A DNA stretch of 64,000 bases from Dickeya dianthicola NCPPB 453 (GCF_000365305.1 NZ_CM001841.1:1765100-1829099); one strand, 5' to 3'. Counted from the stretch's first letter, positions 27,271-36,750 are shown. Translations and numbers: made by a program. Notes: generated by a model not told the origin, from the letters alone.

Positions 27271-27804
27271 TTACAGGTCGTCCTTGGTGATGCCCCGGTT
27301 GGCTGGTGCGGCGGTCGGGCCGGCGCTGACGCTGTTTTCGGCGTTGTACACCAGGTAGATGCTTTTTTGGTTGTCGATGCTGTTGTCGAACACCAGCGTG
27401 ATGTTGTTCTTGTCGAACCGGGCGGTCACACGGGTATTGGGCTTGTTCATGAAGGTATCGACGTCATTGGCGGACAACGGCGTCGTCATGCCGTATTTGT
27501 TCTTTAGCCCTTCCACTACGCTGGGCACGTCGGCCAGCGCGATCGAAATCGCCAGACGGTTGAACTTGTCACTGTTGAAACTGAAGATAGCCTGGGTTTT
27601 TTTGTCGGCGAAACCGAAATCCGGGCAGATATACACGGTCTGCCCCATAATCATTTCCGGACCGCGTAGTGAACAGTTGGCCTGCTGCCGGATGGCGGCG
27701 GCGGAAGCGCCGAATTTCAGGTTTTTGTAGCCATCGGCGGCGGAGGCCGCCAGCGACAGCAGCGACAGGGCAAGCGCCAGCAAGGGGGTATGTGGCCTGT
27801 TCAT
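27271..27804 (-). CDS. Exported hypothetical protein
   Basis: 177 residues with a signal peptide (LLALALSLLSLAASA, cut near residue 22). The mature protein starts with YKNLKFGASAAAIRQQANC, a common opening of periplasmic DUF-type proteins, and has two cysteines (QANCSL and YICPDFG) that could pair. I do not recognise the family. It is single, convergent with glpM. Confidence 0.65.
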   Translation of the reverse strand: MNRPHTPLLALALSLLSLAASAADGYKNLKFGASAAAIRQQANCSLRGPEMIMGQTVYICPDFGFADKKTQAIFSFNSDKFNRLAISIALADVPSVVEGLKNKYGMTTPLSANDVDTFMNKPNTRVTARFDKNNITLVFDNSIDNQKSIYLVYNAENSVSAGPTAAPANRGITKDDL

Positions 27805-27830
27805 GAGATCCCTCGTGATTGTTGTTACGA

Positions 27831-27866
27831 TGATATTGTATGTTGCTATGGTATTGTCTGTTGCTA
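27831..27866. repeat. Two tandem 18-bp repeats upstream of the exported hypothetical gene
   Basis: TGATATTGTATGTTGCTA (27831-27848) and TGGTATTGTCTGTTGCTA (27849-27866), followed by the start of a third (TGGTAT). They begin 27 bases upstream of the start codon at 27804. Confidence 0.85.
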
Positions 27867-27996
27867 TGGTATGCGCCTTGCGCCTGACGGGGGACAGGAA
27901 CCGTATGGGCTTGGCGGTAAGAATGCGTCTATCTTACGTCGACTGTCGGATTCTCTGAACGATTTATTTGCTTATGGCTAAACGCCGCCTGGGCGC

Positions 27997-28101
27997 TCAG
28001 AAACGATCCCAGGGGACCAACAGCAGCACCAGTTCAATCACCACTACCACAATCAGCAAGGCAATCAATTTCTTACGCCATAGCCAGTCATCGAACCGCA
28101 T
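27997..28101 (-). CDS. 34-residue single-helix membrane protein (small ORF)
   Basis: Starting at 28101, the minus strand reads MRFDDWLWRKKLIALLIVVV, then VIELVLLLVPWDRF and a stop. That is a short charged N-terminus, about 18 hydrophobic residues and a WD-R tail, a typical bacterial small membrane protein. GGGGGAAATC precedes the ATG at a suitable distance. The upstream region is non-coding on both strands, so it is not a shadow of another gene. Function unknown. Confidence 0.6.
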   Translation of the reverse strand: MRFDDWLWRKKLIALLIVVVVIELVLLLVPWDRF

Positions 28102-28353
28102 GATTTCCCCCGCGTTATATTCGGTTTGTCCACTGACTCTGGCGGGTTTTCCTGGTGGATACGACCGCCCGTGGGATGGCGGTGATACCCCGTGAACCGC
28201 GCTTTGCCGGATTCGGCGCCAGCGCGCGGCAAAGCCGACGGTAAGGTCTAATTAGCCATTTTTTCGCTAACTTTATGCGATTTACGCGCTTTGGTAAGCC
28301 GGCTCCCCAGTGCAATATTCGGATTTTTATCATTCCAGGGGAAGTCAAACACA

Positions 28354-29913
28354 ATGCGTAAATCGGCATTTTCAGCATGGGCGGCGGCCATGATGTTGTC
28401 GTTAAGCGTCGGCGGTCAGGCCGCGGCGCAGACGACAGCCAACGCGGGTGGCAATCTGATCATCGGCATCACCAGCGGCGACCCGCTGGTGATGAATCCG
28501 CTGTATGCCAGCGACCGAACCACGCTAACCATCATGCAGGCGCTGTATTCGCCGCTGTACAGCTACAACGAGGGCAAGGTGGAGTGGGGGCTGGCGCAAA
28601 GCCTGACGCCATCGGCCGATAACCGGTCCTACACGCTGAAACTCAAACCCGGCCTGACGTGGCAGGATGGGCAACCCATCACGGCCGACGATGTGGTGTT
28701 CACCTTCAATAAGCTGCTGGATGAGAAGCAACATAGCTTTTTCCGCAGCATGTTTGTGTACAACAACCAGCCGGTGGCGGTCAGCAAGGTGGACGAGCTG
28801 ACGGTGAAATTCACGCTGCCGCAGGTCAGCGCCGCCTTTGTCGGCTCGCTGGTGCAGATTTACCCCATCCCTCAGCATGTGTTTGCCGGCGAAGCGGATG
28901 TATCGAAAAACGCCAAAAACGATGCGCCGATCGGTTCCGGCCCGTTCAAATTCGGCGAATACCGCTCCGGTCAGTACTATGCGCTGAGCCGCTTTGATGA
29001 TTACTGGAACGGCAAGCCGAAGCTGGAGGCGGTGACGTATCGCTTCGCCAGAGATGCCAACGCCGCCAGGTTGGCGATGCAGAATGGCGAAATCAACCTC
29101 AAGCTGATCGACCCGCAGGACGTCAGGCCGCTCAAGGCCACCGGCCGCTTTGACTTCATCATCTACCCGGAAGGCCGCCTGGCTTACATGGTGTTCAACC
29201 AGAACGTTGACAGCATGAAGAATAAGGCGTTGCGTCAGGCGATCGCCTATGCCATCAACAAGGACGAACTGGTGCAGACCGCGTTTACCTCGCTGGATTA
29301 CGCCAAACCCGCCAATTCTATCCTGACGCCGGATACGCTCTACCAGAGCGAGGATGTCGAAGCCTATCCCTACCACCTCGATAAGGCCAAAGCCCTGTTT
29401 CGCGACTCCGGCCAGCCGCAAGGGCTGAAACTGCGTCTGGCTTATATTAACGCCAACAAAACGCAGGAGAGCATGGGGCTGTATATCCAGCAGCAACTCA
29501 AGGGCATCGGCATCAACGTGGAGTTACTGCCGCTGGACGCCAACGCCATGTCGCAAAAAGGGCACGACAAGAACAACACCGCCTACGAACTGAGTCTGGG
29601 CGGGTACATCATGGGCGCCGAGCCGGACGGCTACAAGTCGCTGTTCATGAGCAACGAGGATTACAACTACGCGCACTACAAGAACCCGGCGTTTGACGCG
29701 CTGTGGGAGCAGGGCGCAGTCGAAACCGACGTGGGCCGGCGCGCGGCTATCTACAAAGATATCCAGCAGACGGTGGCGAGCGAGATGGCCTGGTATCCGA
29801 TCGCCTACACCAACGCGGTGGTGGCGGTAGACAAACGCTTTGGCGGCACGCAGCAGGCGGAGCCGAAGCCGGTCTACCTGTTCCAGGATTTGTCGAAAAT
29901 CTATCAGCAATAA
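28354..29913 (+). CDS. Peptide ABC transporter, periplasmic solute-binding protein (SBP_bac_5)
   Basis: 519 residues with a signal peptide ending AAAQT (~residue 26). The family 5 binding-protein signature is visible in the first third (AQSLTPSADNRSYTLKLKPG, LTWQDGQPITADDVVFTFN) and later IGSGPFKFGEY. It captures oligopeptides or similar solutes for the permease encoded downstream. Sequence is closer to AppA-type than to E. coli DppA. First gene of a complete five-gene operon. Confidence 0.9.
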   Translation: MRKSAFSAWAAAMMLSLSVGGQAAAQTTANAGGNLIIGITSGDPLVMNPLYASDRTTLTIMQALYSPLYSYNEGKVEWGLAQSLTPSADNRSYTLKLKPGLTWQDGQPITADDVVFTFNKLLDEKQHSFFRSMFVYNNQPVAVSKVDELTVKFTLPQVSAAFVGSLVQIYPIPQHVFAGEADVSKNAKNDAPIGSGPFKFGEYRSGQYYALSRFDDYWNGKPKLEAVTYRFARDANAARLAMQNGEINLKLIDPQDVRPLKATGRFDFIIYPEGRLAYMVFNQNVDSMKNKALRQAIAYAINKDELVQTAFTSLDYAKPANSILTPDTLYQSEDVEAYPYHLDKAKALFRDSGQPQGLKLRLAYINANKTQESMGLYIQQQLKGIGINVELLPLDANAMSQKGHDKNNTAYELSLGGYIMGAEPDGYKSLFMSNEDYNYAHYKNPAFDALWEQGAVETDVGRRAAIYKDIQQTVASEMAWYPIAYTNAVVAVDKRFGGTQQAEPKPVYLFQDLSKIYQQ

Positions 29914-29961
29914 TCTCCCCGGCCGTTCGCAGCGATGGCGGGCGGCAACACGTGCGGAAGA

Positions 29962-30008
29962 CTCATGAATAACATGGCTCATGAATAACTGGCTCATGAA
30001 TAACATGG
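29962..30008. repeat. Three tandem 15/16-bp repeats across the start of the permease gene
   Basis: CTCATGAATAACATGG (29962-29977), CTCATGAATAACTGG (29978-29992), CTCATGAATAACATGG (29993-30008). Each copy carries an ATG. Read from the first ATG (29964) the frame is MNNMAHE and a stop at 29985-29987; from the second (29981) or third (29996) it enters the permease. The only good ribosome site (GCGGAAG) precedes the first copy. Confidence 0.95.
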
Positions 30009-30949
30009 TAGTGCGTCGGCTTGGGCAACTGCTACCGATGCTGTTTTTTATTTCACTGGTGTCGTTTCTGCTGGTGAAGTTGGCGCCGGGCGATCCGGTG
30101 CAGGCGTATATCACGCCGCGTATGAGCCTGGATGACATCGAACGGGTGCGTCATAGCCTCGGACTAGACCAGCCGCTGGCGATGCAGTACCTGCTGTGGC
30201 TGAAAAACGTGTTGCAGGGCGATCTGGGGTATTCGCTGATTTCCCACCGCCCGGTGCTAACCCTGATCGTCGAGCGGCTGCCGGCGACGCTGGGGCTGAT
30301 GGGCGCATCGCTGCTGCTGGCGGTGGCGATCGCCATGCCGCTGGGGCTGCTGGCGGGCGCGTTTCGACACCGCTGGCTGGATCATCTGCTCAATCTGGTG
30401 GCGTACATCGGTATCTCGGTGCCGATCTTCTGGTTCGGCATCCTGTTGATCATCATTTTTTCGGTCCAGCTTAACTGGCTGCCGAGCATGGGAATGCGCA
30501 CCGTCGGGGCGGCGGATTCCTGGCTTGACGTGGTGCGGCACGGCGTGCTGCCGTGCGTGGCGCTGACCTTTTACAACCTGTCGCACTATGTGCGTTACAT
30601 CCGCTCCCACACCATCACGCAGCTTTCCGCCGACTACGTGCAAACCCAACTGGCGTACGGCGCAACGCGCGCGCATATCCTGTTTCGCCATGTGCTGAAA
30701 AACGTGATGTTGCCGGTCATCACCCTGTTCGGTCTGTCGTTTTCCGAACTGGTGGTGGGCGCCTATGTGACGGAAAGCGTGTTCTCCTGGCCGGGGATGG
30801 GATTGCTGGGCCTTCAGTCCATCACCTCATTGGATTACCCGCTGATCATGGCGATGGTAATGCTGTCGGCCTGCATGTTGGTGGTCGGCAATCTGCTGGC
30901 GGATGTGCTGTATCGCGTGGCCGATCCGCGCATCAAGGCAAGGAGGTAA
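29981..30949 (+). CDS. Peptide ABC transporter permease (DppB/OppB type)
   Basis: 322 residues with the OppB layout: N-terminal helix, KLAPGDPVQAYI, four further helices, and the EAA-like loop (YVQTQLAYGATRAHILFRHV, ~residues 216-235) that contacts the ATPases. ATG at 29981 or 29996 is within the triplicated leader; the conserved part starts at VVRRLGQLLP. It forms half of the inner-membrane channel with the next gene product. Confidence 0.9.
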   Translation: MNNWLMNNMVVRRLGQLLPMLFFISLVSFLLVKLAPGDPVQAYITPRMSLDDIERVRHSLGLDQPLAMQYLLWLKNVLQGDLGYSLISHRPVLTLIVERLPATLGLMGASLLLAVAIAMPLGLLAGAFRHRWLDHLLNLVAYIGISVPIFWFGILLIIIFSVQLNWLPSMGMRTVGAADSWLDVVRHGVLPCVALTFYNLSHYVRYIRSHTITQLSADYVQTQLAYGATRAHILFRHVLKNVMLPVITLFGLSFSELVVGAYVTESVFSWPGMGLLGLQSITSLDYPLIMAMVMLSACMLVVGNLLADVLYRVADPRIKARR

Positions 30950-30954
30950 CGCCG

Positions 30955-31800
30955 ATGGGAAGACGTTGGCAACAGGCAAGACAGCAGTTGCGGCGCAACC
31001 GGCCGGCGCAACTGGCGTTGGCGATTCTGGTGGTGTTCGGCGCGGCGTCGGCGCTGGCGTGGCTCAGCCCGTGGGACCCGAACGCCATGACGATTCAGGC
31101 GCGGATGCTGCCGCCGGATGGCATACACTGGTTCGGCACCGATGAATACGGCCGGGATTATTTTACCCGCGCGCTCTACGGCGGGCAGATTTCGCTGCTG
31201 GTGGGCGTGCTGGCGATGGTGTTTTCCACCCTGATCGGCACGCTGGTGGGAACCGTCAGCGGTTACGTCGGCGGCCGTCTGGATACGGTGCTGATGCGGG
31301 CGGTGGATATGCTGATGTCGATCCCGGCCTTCTTTTTGCTGCTGGTGCTGAATGCTTATCTCAAACCGGGAGTCGCCAACATCATCTTGATCATCAGCGC
31401 GCTGACCTGGATGAGCCTGTCGCGGCTGGTGCGGGCGGAAACCCTGTCGCTGAAAGAGCGGGAGTATGTGCTGTACGCGCGCGCATCCGGCGAGCGGGCG
31501 TGGCGCATCATCCTGCGTCATATCATCCCCAACATTCTGCCCACTATTATGGTGGCGGCAACGCTGAACATCGCCTCGGCGATCCTGATGGAATCCACGC
31601 TCAGCTTCCTCGGGCTGGGGGTGCGGCAGCCTGACGCCTCCTGGGGCAGCATGCTCAACAATGCCCAGGCGTATATTGGCGACGCCACCTGGCTGGCGCT
31701 GTTCCCCGGCCTGCTGATCCTGCTGACGGTGCTCAGTTTTAATGTGTTGGGCGATGTGTTCCGCACCGCGTTTGAACCGGGAGCGCAACGTGATGAGTGA
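30955..31800 (+). CDS. Peptide ABC transporter permease (DppC/OppC type)
   Basis: 281 residues, OppC-type: short cytoplasmic start, WLSPWDPNAMTIQARMLPP, HWFGTDEYGRDYFTR, and the EAA loop YVLYARASGERAWRIILRHI near residues 175-194. The start at 30955 is preceded by AAGGAGG six bases after the previous stop. Partner of the DppB-type permease. Confidence 0.92.
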   Translation: MGRRWQQARQQLRRNRPAQLALAILVVFGAASALAWLSPWDPNAMTIQARMLPPDGIHWFGTDEYGRDYFTRALYGGQISLLVGVLAMVFSTLIGTLVGTVSGYVGGRLDTVLMRAVDMLMSIPAFFLLLVLNAYLKPGVANIILIISALTWMSLSRLVRAETLSLKEREYVLYARASGERAWRIILRHIIPNILPTIMVAATLNIASAILMESTLSFLGLGVRQPDASWGSMLNNAQAYIGDATWLALFPGLLILLTVLSFNVLGDVFRTAFEPGAQRDE

Positions 31801-32797
31801 GGCCGTGATGAGCCAGCCACTATTGGCGATTGAAAACCTGCGCATCTCCTTTTTTACCCGCGACGGGGAAGTGCAGGCGGTGCGCGGCGTCAGTTTCAGC
31901 GTCGGCGCGGGGGAAATCATCGGTATCGTCGGCGAATCCGGCTGTGGCAAAAGCGTCACCTGTAAATCGGTGATTCAACTGCTGGGCGGCACTGGCCGCA
32001 TCGTGGGCGGGCAGATTCGCTTTCGCGGCGACGACCTGGCCGGTTACAGCCCGCAGGCGTTGCGTCGGCTGCGCGGCAACGATATCGCCATGATTTTTCA
32101 GGATTCCATGACCGCCCTTAACCCGGTGCTGACGGTGGGGCGGCAGATGCGCGACATCCTGATGCGCAATCAGCGGCTCGATAAAAAAACCGCCCGGATA
32201 CGGGCGATCGCCATGTTGCAGCAGGTGGGAATCGCTCAGGCCGAGCAGCGCTACCACCAGTATCCTCACGAATTCAGCGGCGGTATGCGCCAGCGGGTGA
32301 TGATCGCCATCGCGTTGTCCTGCCACCCGGCGCTGCTGATTGCCGATGAACCCACCACCGCGCTGGATGTCACTATTCAGGCGCAGATTCTGCGCTTGCT
32401 TAAACAGCTGCAACGGCAGACCGGCACTGCCATCATGCTGATTACCCACGACTTGGGCGTGGTCGCGCAGCTTTGTTCGCGGGTGGTGGTGATGTATGGC
32501 GGTCTGGTAATGGAAGAAGGGCAGGTGGAAGACATTTTCTATCGACCGGCACACCCTTACACTCAGGGACTGCTGGCATCGTTGCCGCGCCATGACGCCG
32601 CGCGCCGGCGGTTATCGCCGATTGAAGGCGCTCCGCCGGGGTTGCTGCACCCGCCGGCGGGCTGCCCGTTTGCCGCGCGTTGCCCGCAGCGTATGGCCGT
32701 GTGCGAACAGCAGCAGCCGGAGCGACGGCGGTGCGGCGACGGTCACTGGGTGCAGTGCTGGCTGGCGGATGCCGGGGAGGCGCGGTATGCAGGGTAA
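31793..32797 (+). CDS. Peptide ABC transporter ATP-binding protein (DppD type)
   Basis: 334 residues. Walker [10 protein letters not shown] (~residues 48-56), signature FSGGMRQR, Walker [14 protein letters not shown], followed by the oligopeptide-transporter C-terminal domain with the Cys cluster ([16 protein letters not shown]). The start at 31793 overlaps the previous stop (31800); an ATG at 31808 is the alternative. Confidence 0.92.
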   Translation: MSEAVMSQPLLAIENLRISFFTRDGEVQAVRGVSFSVGAGEIIGIVGESGCGKSVTCKSVIQLLGGTGRIVGGQIRFRGDDLAGYSPQALRRLRGNDIAMIFQDSMTALNPVLTVGRQMRDILMRNQRLDKKTARIRAIAMLQQVGIAQAEQRYHQYPHEFSGGMRQRVMIAIALSCHPALLIADEPTTALDVTIQAQILRLLKQLQRQTGTAIMLITHDLGVVAQLCSRVVVMYGGLVMEEGQVEDIFYRPAHPYTQGLLASLPRHDAARRRLSPIEGAPPGLLHPPAGCPFAARCPQRMAVCEQQQPERRRCGDGHWVQCWLADAGEARYAG

Positions 32798-33749
32798 CCA
32801 ACCACCGCTGTTGCGTATCCGCGAACTCAAAAAGTACTACGCGGTGCGTCGGGGCTGGCGCAAACAAGGCGAACCGGTGCGGGCGCTGGATGGCGTCAGT
32901 TTTGACATCTGGCCGGGCGAAACCTATGGGCTGGTGGGGGAGTCGGGCTGCGGCAAGTCAACCCTCGGGCGCAGCCTGCTGCGGCTGGTCGAGATTACCG
33001 CCGGGGAGATCCGTTTTGACGGCGAGCTTATCAGCGCGTTGCCGGAAGCGGCGCTAAAGCCGTTTCGAAGGCGTGTGCAGGCCATCTTTCAGGACCCCTA
33101 TTCCTCACTCAATCCGGGGATGACGGTGGCGCAACTGATCGCCGAACCGATGCGGATTCACGGCTATGCGCGGGACGAGCGGCAGACGCGCACGCTGGCG
33201 TTGCTGGAGCGGGTGGGGCTGAAGGCGGAACATTTGCAGCGTTTTCCCCATGAATTCAGCGGCGGGCAACGGCAGCGCATTGGCATTGCCCGTGCCTTGT
33301 CGGTGAATCCGCAATTCGTGGTGTGCGATGAACCGTTATCGGCGCTGGATGTGTCGGTACAGGCGCAGGTGGTTAATCTGTTGCAGGACTTGCAACAGGA
33401 ACGGGGGCTGACTTACCTGTTTATTGCGCATGATCTGTCGATGGTGCGCCATATTTCGGACCGGATTGGGGTGATGTATCAAGGGCGGCTGGTTGAGGAA
33501 GCGCCGGCGGAACAGTTGTATCTGCATCCGGCGCACCCCTACACCCGGATGCTGCTGGCATCAATCCCGATACCGGACCCGCGTGCGCCGGCGCCGGATG
33601 AGCCGGTTGCCGCCGAGCCTGTGCCGACGATGACCGGCTGCCCGTTCTATGCCCGTTGCAACCTGGCGAGCGAACAGTGCCGCGCCGCCGCGCCGTCGTT
33701 ACGCGACATCGACGCCGGGCACCGGGTGGCATGTTGGCATGAGAGATGA
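32787..33749 (+). CDS. Peptide ABC transporter ATP-binding protein (DppF type)
   Basis: 320 residues. Walker [10 protein letters not shown] (~residues 54-62), signature FSGGQRQR, Walker B FVVCDEPLSALDV, and the C-terminal Cys cluster GCPFYARCNLASEQCR. The start at 32787 overlaps the DppD-type stop by 11 bases and follows GGGAGG. With DppD it drives the importer. Last gene of the operon. Confidence 0.92.
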   Translation: MQGNQPPLLRIRELKKYYAVRRGWRKQGEPVRALDGVSFDIWPGETYGLVGESGCGKSTLGRSLLRLVEITAGEIRFDGELISALPEAALKPFRRRVQAIFQDPYSSLNPGMTVAQLIAEPMRIHGYARDERQTRTLALLERVGLKAEHLQRFPHEFSGGQRQRIGIARALSVNPQFVVCDEPLSALDVSVQAQVVNLLQDLQQERGLTYLFIAHDLSMVRHISDRIGVMYQGRLVEEAPAEQLYLHPAHPYTRMLLASIPIPDPRAPAPDEPVAAEPVPTMTGCPFYARCNLASEQCRAAAPSLRDIDAGHRVACWHER

Positions 33750-33850
33750 TCGATAGCGGGTGTAGCTGAAGCAAGGGGCGATTCGATGTCGTCAGGTAAC
33801 AAAACGGAAACCGGCTGACGGCCAGTTACCCGACGACAGTGGCGAGAAAT

Positions 33851-34216
33851 TTACTTCACGGTCACCTTAATAACCGATTCTTTATCATCAGGCTGAGGCT
33901 GTTTTTCCCAGGGGCGGGCGTAGGACAGGTCGATTTCGCCTTCGCCTGCTTTAACCGCTTTGAAGTGAAATATTTCATTGCCGCCGCATCCGACTTTGTC
34001 GTGACAGTCGGCGCCGGGCTTGTAGGTTTTGCCGGTCAGCACGACGATATCCGGCAATTTTTTAATCGCCCAGGTATAACCGGTGCTGGGATTGGCCGGC
34101 AGCGTCACTTCAAACTGCTCGCCGACTTTGGTTTCTTTATGCTGATTGTCCACGGCAGTGGCGGCCATGACACTCAGCGGGAACATCAAACCAACTGCAA
34201 AAGCGAATCTTTTCAT
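33851..34216 (-). CDS. Chagasin-family cysteine peptidase inhibitor, exported
   Basis: 121 residues with a signal peptide (FAFAVGLMFPLSVMAATA, cut after VMA). The mature part carries all three chagasin (ICP, I42) loops: NPSTGYTW, a glycine-rich GCGGNEIFHFKA middle loop, and the third loop LSYARPWE. These loops block the active site of papain-like peptidases. In a plant pathogen it could guard the envelope against plant papain-like proteases or control an own protease. GGAG lies at the right distance from the ATG at 34216. Confidence 0.9.
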   Translation of the reverse strand: MKRFAFAVGLMFPLSVMAATAVDNQHKETKVGEQFEVTLPANPSTGYTWAIKKLPDIVVLTGKTYKPGADCHDKVGCGGNEIFHFKAVKAGEGEIDLSYARPWEKQPQPDDKESVIKVTVK

Positions 34217-34850
34217 GAGTTTCTCCAGAGATAATCGTGAATACAATAAAATGCGGCCTGCATATTGGTGATTATGGCCCATGTTTTTGCACCGGCAGGC
34301 AATCATATCCGCCATGATAATCAACGCGATGCGAAAGGGATATTCTGTGTTTAGGCAACAAATATAATGGGAAAGCGACAGGTGAATAATAAAAGTGTAG
34401 CGACATAGGTTACCTCATAAATAAGATTTTATTATGTTTTATAAAAGATGGCACAAGATATAAAAATGGCAAATTAATATCACATAAATATCTTAACGTA
34501 GACGTATGTGTTGTATTTTGGTGATATTATTTACCCTGTGGGATTGTTTTTTGTGGTGACTATATCCGTCAACGAGGCGCAGGTATTATGATTGAAAAAA
34601 CAATAATGAGCAGCACTGACCCGAATACATTTAAATCCGGCGTGGCAATTCAAGAGATAAAAACACTAACCCTATGAAAATAGGTTAAACCTAGGGTAAG
34701 CCTTGTGGGTTAACGACTGGAAAGGTGATAAATAAAAAATCCCGAAGATAACTTTATTCAGTGACGCTGTAATACTCAGCGGCGACCCGCACCTGGGGAG
34801 TGCGGGCTGACGTATTGACGGTACAACCGTTGTTCTGCAAACCTGTCTGG
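34217..34850. other. AT-rich gene-poor stretch at the left edge of the accessory region
   Basis: About 630 bases. The first part is the leader of the inhibitor gene. A 29-codon open frame (34588-34677, MIEKTIMSSTDPNTFKSGVA then IQEIKTLTL) has a fair AGG-type ribosome site but no other support. ACCCTA...TAGGGT (about 34666-34697) forms an inverted repeat. Nothing else stands out. Confidence 0.4.
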
Positions 34851-35156
34851 TTAGACCATACCATTATTCCCATGACGCAAAAATGCCGGTCGCTGATTCA
34901 AGCGCGTAAACCACGCGTCAATGGCAGGGACTTCGGGGTGGGGAAACGGTGTCATTTTCCAGCGATTTACCGACAGCCCGAGCACCACATCGGCCAGCGT
35001 AAACGTCTCACCTGCCGCCCATGCACCGGTGCGCTGGAGTTGTTGTTCAAGAATACCAATACAGTGGTTCCACGCTTTAATGCCGGCAGCAATCGCGTGT
35101 TGATCGTTATAGGCCGGGGCCCCGGATTTTGACAGCACGAAAAAATACCCTGCCAT
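34851..35156 (-). pseudogene. Glutathione S-transferase C-terminal domain fragment
   Basis: 101 residues that match only the helical C-terminal GST domain (AWAAGETFTLADVVLGLSVN is the conserved N-capping/hydrophobic staple region, then PEVPAIDAWFTRLNQRPAF). The thioredoxin-like N-terminal domain that binds glutathione is absent; immediately upstream is a different broken gene on the other strand. Unlikely to be a working transferase. Confidence 0.8.
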
Positions 35157-35385
35157 TATCGTTTCACATCCCTGGGGGGGATGAAGGAACAGACTTCAGG
35201 CCTTTATGCACAACAGCTGGCAAAACGCGGCTTCATTACGTTGGCTTATGATGCTTCTCATTATGGGGAAAGCGGAGGATTACCGCGTAACCTTGAAAAC
35301 CCGACAGACCGTGTACAGGATATTCGTAGTGCTATTGGCTATCTCAGTAGCCTGCCACAGGTTGATGCAGCGCGCGGCGTTCAAC
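35156..35385 (+). pseudogene. Alpha/beta hydrolase (dienelactone hydrolase-like) fragment
   Basis: Internal part of an alpha/beta hydrolase: HPWGG (35168-35181 in one frame), then KEQTSGLYAQQLAKRGF, LAYDASHYGESGG, and DIRSAIGYLSSLPQVDAARG. The G-run at 35174-35180 has seven G where eight would join HPWGG to the following KEQ frame, so there is also a frameshift. No start region, and no nucleophile elbow or catalytic triad after ~35385. The break abuts an ERIC-like remnant. Confidence 0.8.
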
Positions 35386-35417
35386 TACGCGTTGCGTTGT
35401 TCAACACGCGAGCGTGT

Positions 35418-35453
35418 TGTCCTGCAACTCGAATTATTTGGGATATAGTCAAC
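35418..35453. repeat. Partial ERIC element (one end only)
   Basis: TCCTGCAACTCGAATTATTT followed by GGGATATA is nearly the same as the right-hand end of the complete ERIC element at 47267-47393. Only about 35 bases of similarity remain, directly after the broken hydrolase gene. Confidence 0.7.
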
Positions 35454-35658
35454 ATCCGAGACATTTTTGCATCCCTGCCCAGGGATAGTACTGAGATACT
35501 GCAAAAACGAGTTTTTACACAGCCTGAGCGTGAAGCAGACGTTAACGATTAAGTTAAGGAGAGAGTTTAGCCCGACCCTGCAAACGGAATAGACAATGAA
35601 AGCGTGCGTATTGCCTGATAGTGAGCGTTATCGCAGCGAGGCTGAGTCAAAATCTGAT

Positions 35659-36714
35659 TTATTCAACAAAACCTCGCACTGTTTGAGGCGTATTTCCAGT
35701 CCAGGACTGGAAGGCTCGGGAAAATGAATTGGAATCCTCAAAACCCAGTAGGAAAGATATTTCCGCGCTCGACATATTGGTGTTGCGTAAATAGTGAAGC
35801 GCAAGCGATTCACGTACTTTATCCAGAATGTGTTGGAATGAGGTTCCCTCATTTTGAAGCCTACGTTGCAGTGTACGTGTGCTTACGGCAAGTTTTCGAC
35901 TCACTATCTGCATCGATACGTCGCCGGCCGGTAAGGCCTCCAGCAGAGTGCTATGCACTCTTTCCGACATGCCAGCCATCTGATCTAAATCAGCCAACCT
36001 CTGACGCAAAGCGGGTTCAAAGAACAGCCACATTTTGTGATTTTCTGTCAGGAACGGCTTCTCCATATCTTCAGTTAAAAATACCAACGCAGCCAAGGCG
36101 CTATTCGTGACAGGTACGCCGAAAAAAGCCGCATAGGCGAGCGCTTCATCACTTCTTATCTCCGTTGCCAATGGCCAACTGACTCGCAATGGCTGCACGG
36201 GCGTCCGTGTCGCCAGGCGGACAAGTTGTACGAAAAAAACCAGTTTAAAGATAAGAAATACCGGCGGTGGAGGCCTGGTGTTGTCCATAAAATCAATTGA
36301 GACTGTGGTATGCACGCCGGTGCGGTCTATCTTTATGATCATAGGCGCGATGAGCCTAACGTACTTTGCCATCCGATCGAGAGCACAACCCATATTTGAG
36401 CTACAAAGCGCAGCAAAAAGTTCTGGATCGAACCAGTCTGACGACATGACCTTTGCTATCTGTAATGCGGTAGGAATATCGGCATTGACATGCATAGCCT
36501 CGGCGTCGATGGCTACCCAGAGTTTGAAAAAATGGTCTGGATCCAGACGAACGTTTTGGCGTGTAAAGAGATCGGCTGGAAGCTGCGCGCGACGCAAAAC
36601 TGGCGAGGCTTCTACGCCTGCATCTTGCATCAACAGACGCCAACCTGGCCAAATTGAGTAGACCGGCATGGCGCTGTTTCGACGATTTAACGGAGGTGTT
36701 TTTTCTCTAGTCAT
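35659..36714 (-). CDS. AraC-family regulator (OruR/ArgR-like N-terminal domain)
   Basis: 351 residues. The N-terminal ~200 residues look like the arabinose-binding-type domain of OruR-like AraC proteins; the C-terminal ~90 hold two helix-turn-helix units (SRKLAVSTRTLQRRLQNEGT and SSAEISFLLGFEDSNSFSRA, then FQSWTGNTPQ). The frame starts with ATG at 36714; MPVYSIWPG at 36669 is an alternative. It is divergent from an SDR gene, with three 16-bp half-sites between them, so it very likely controls the SDR-SnoaL-YCII cluster. Confidence 0.9.
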   Translation of the reverse strand: MTREKTPPLNRRNSAMPVYSIWPGWRLLMQDAGVEASPVLRRAQLPADLFTRQNVRLDPDHFFKLWVAIDAEAMHVNADIPTALQIAKVMSSDWFDPELFAALCSSNMGCALDRMAKYVRLIAPMIIKIDRTGVHTTVSIDFMDNTRPPPPVFLIFKLVFFVQLVRLATRTPVQPLRVSWPLATEIRSDEALAYAAFFGVPVTNSALAALVFLTEDMEKPFLTENHKMWLFFEPALRQRLADLDQMAGMSERVHSTLLEALPAGDVSMQIVSRKLAVSTRTLQRRLQNEGTSFQHILDKVRESLALHYLRNTNMSSAEISFLLGFEDSNSFSRAFQSWTGNTPQTVRGFVE

Positions 36715-36750
36715 GCGCTCAGTCTATCTCGCAGATTATGCCATCTCAAT

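Noticed and set aside
34588..34677. 29-codon open frame
   Set aside because: Fair ribosome site, but short, with no hydrophobic or motif pattern and lying in AT-rich non-coding DNA.
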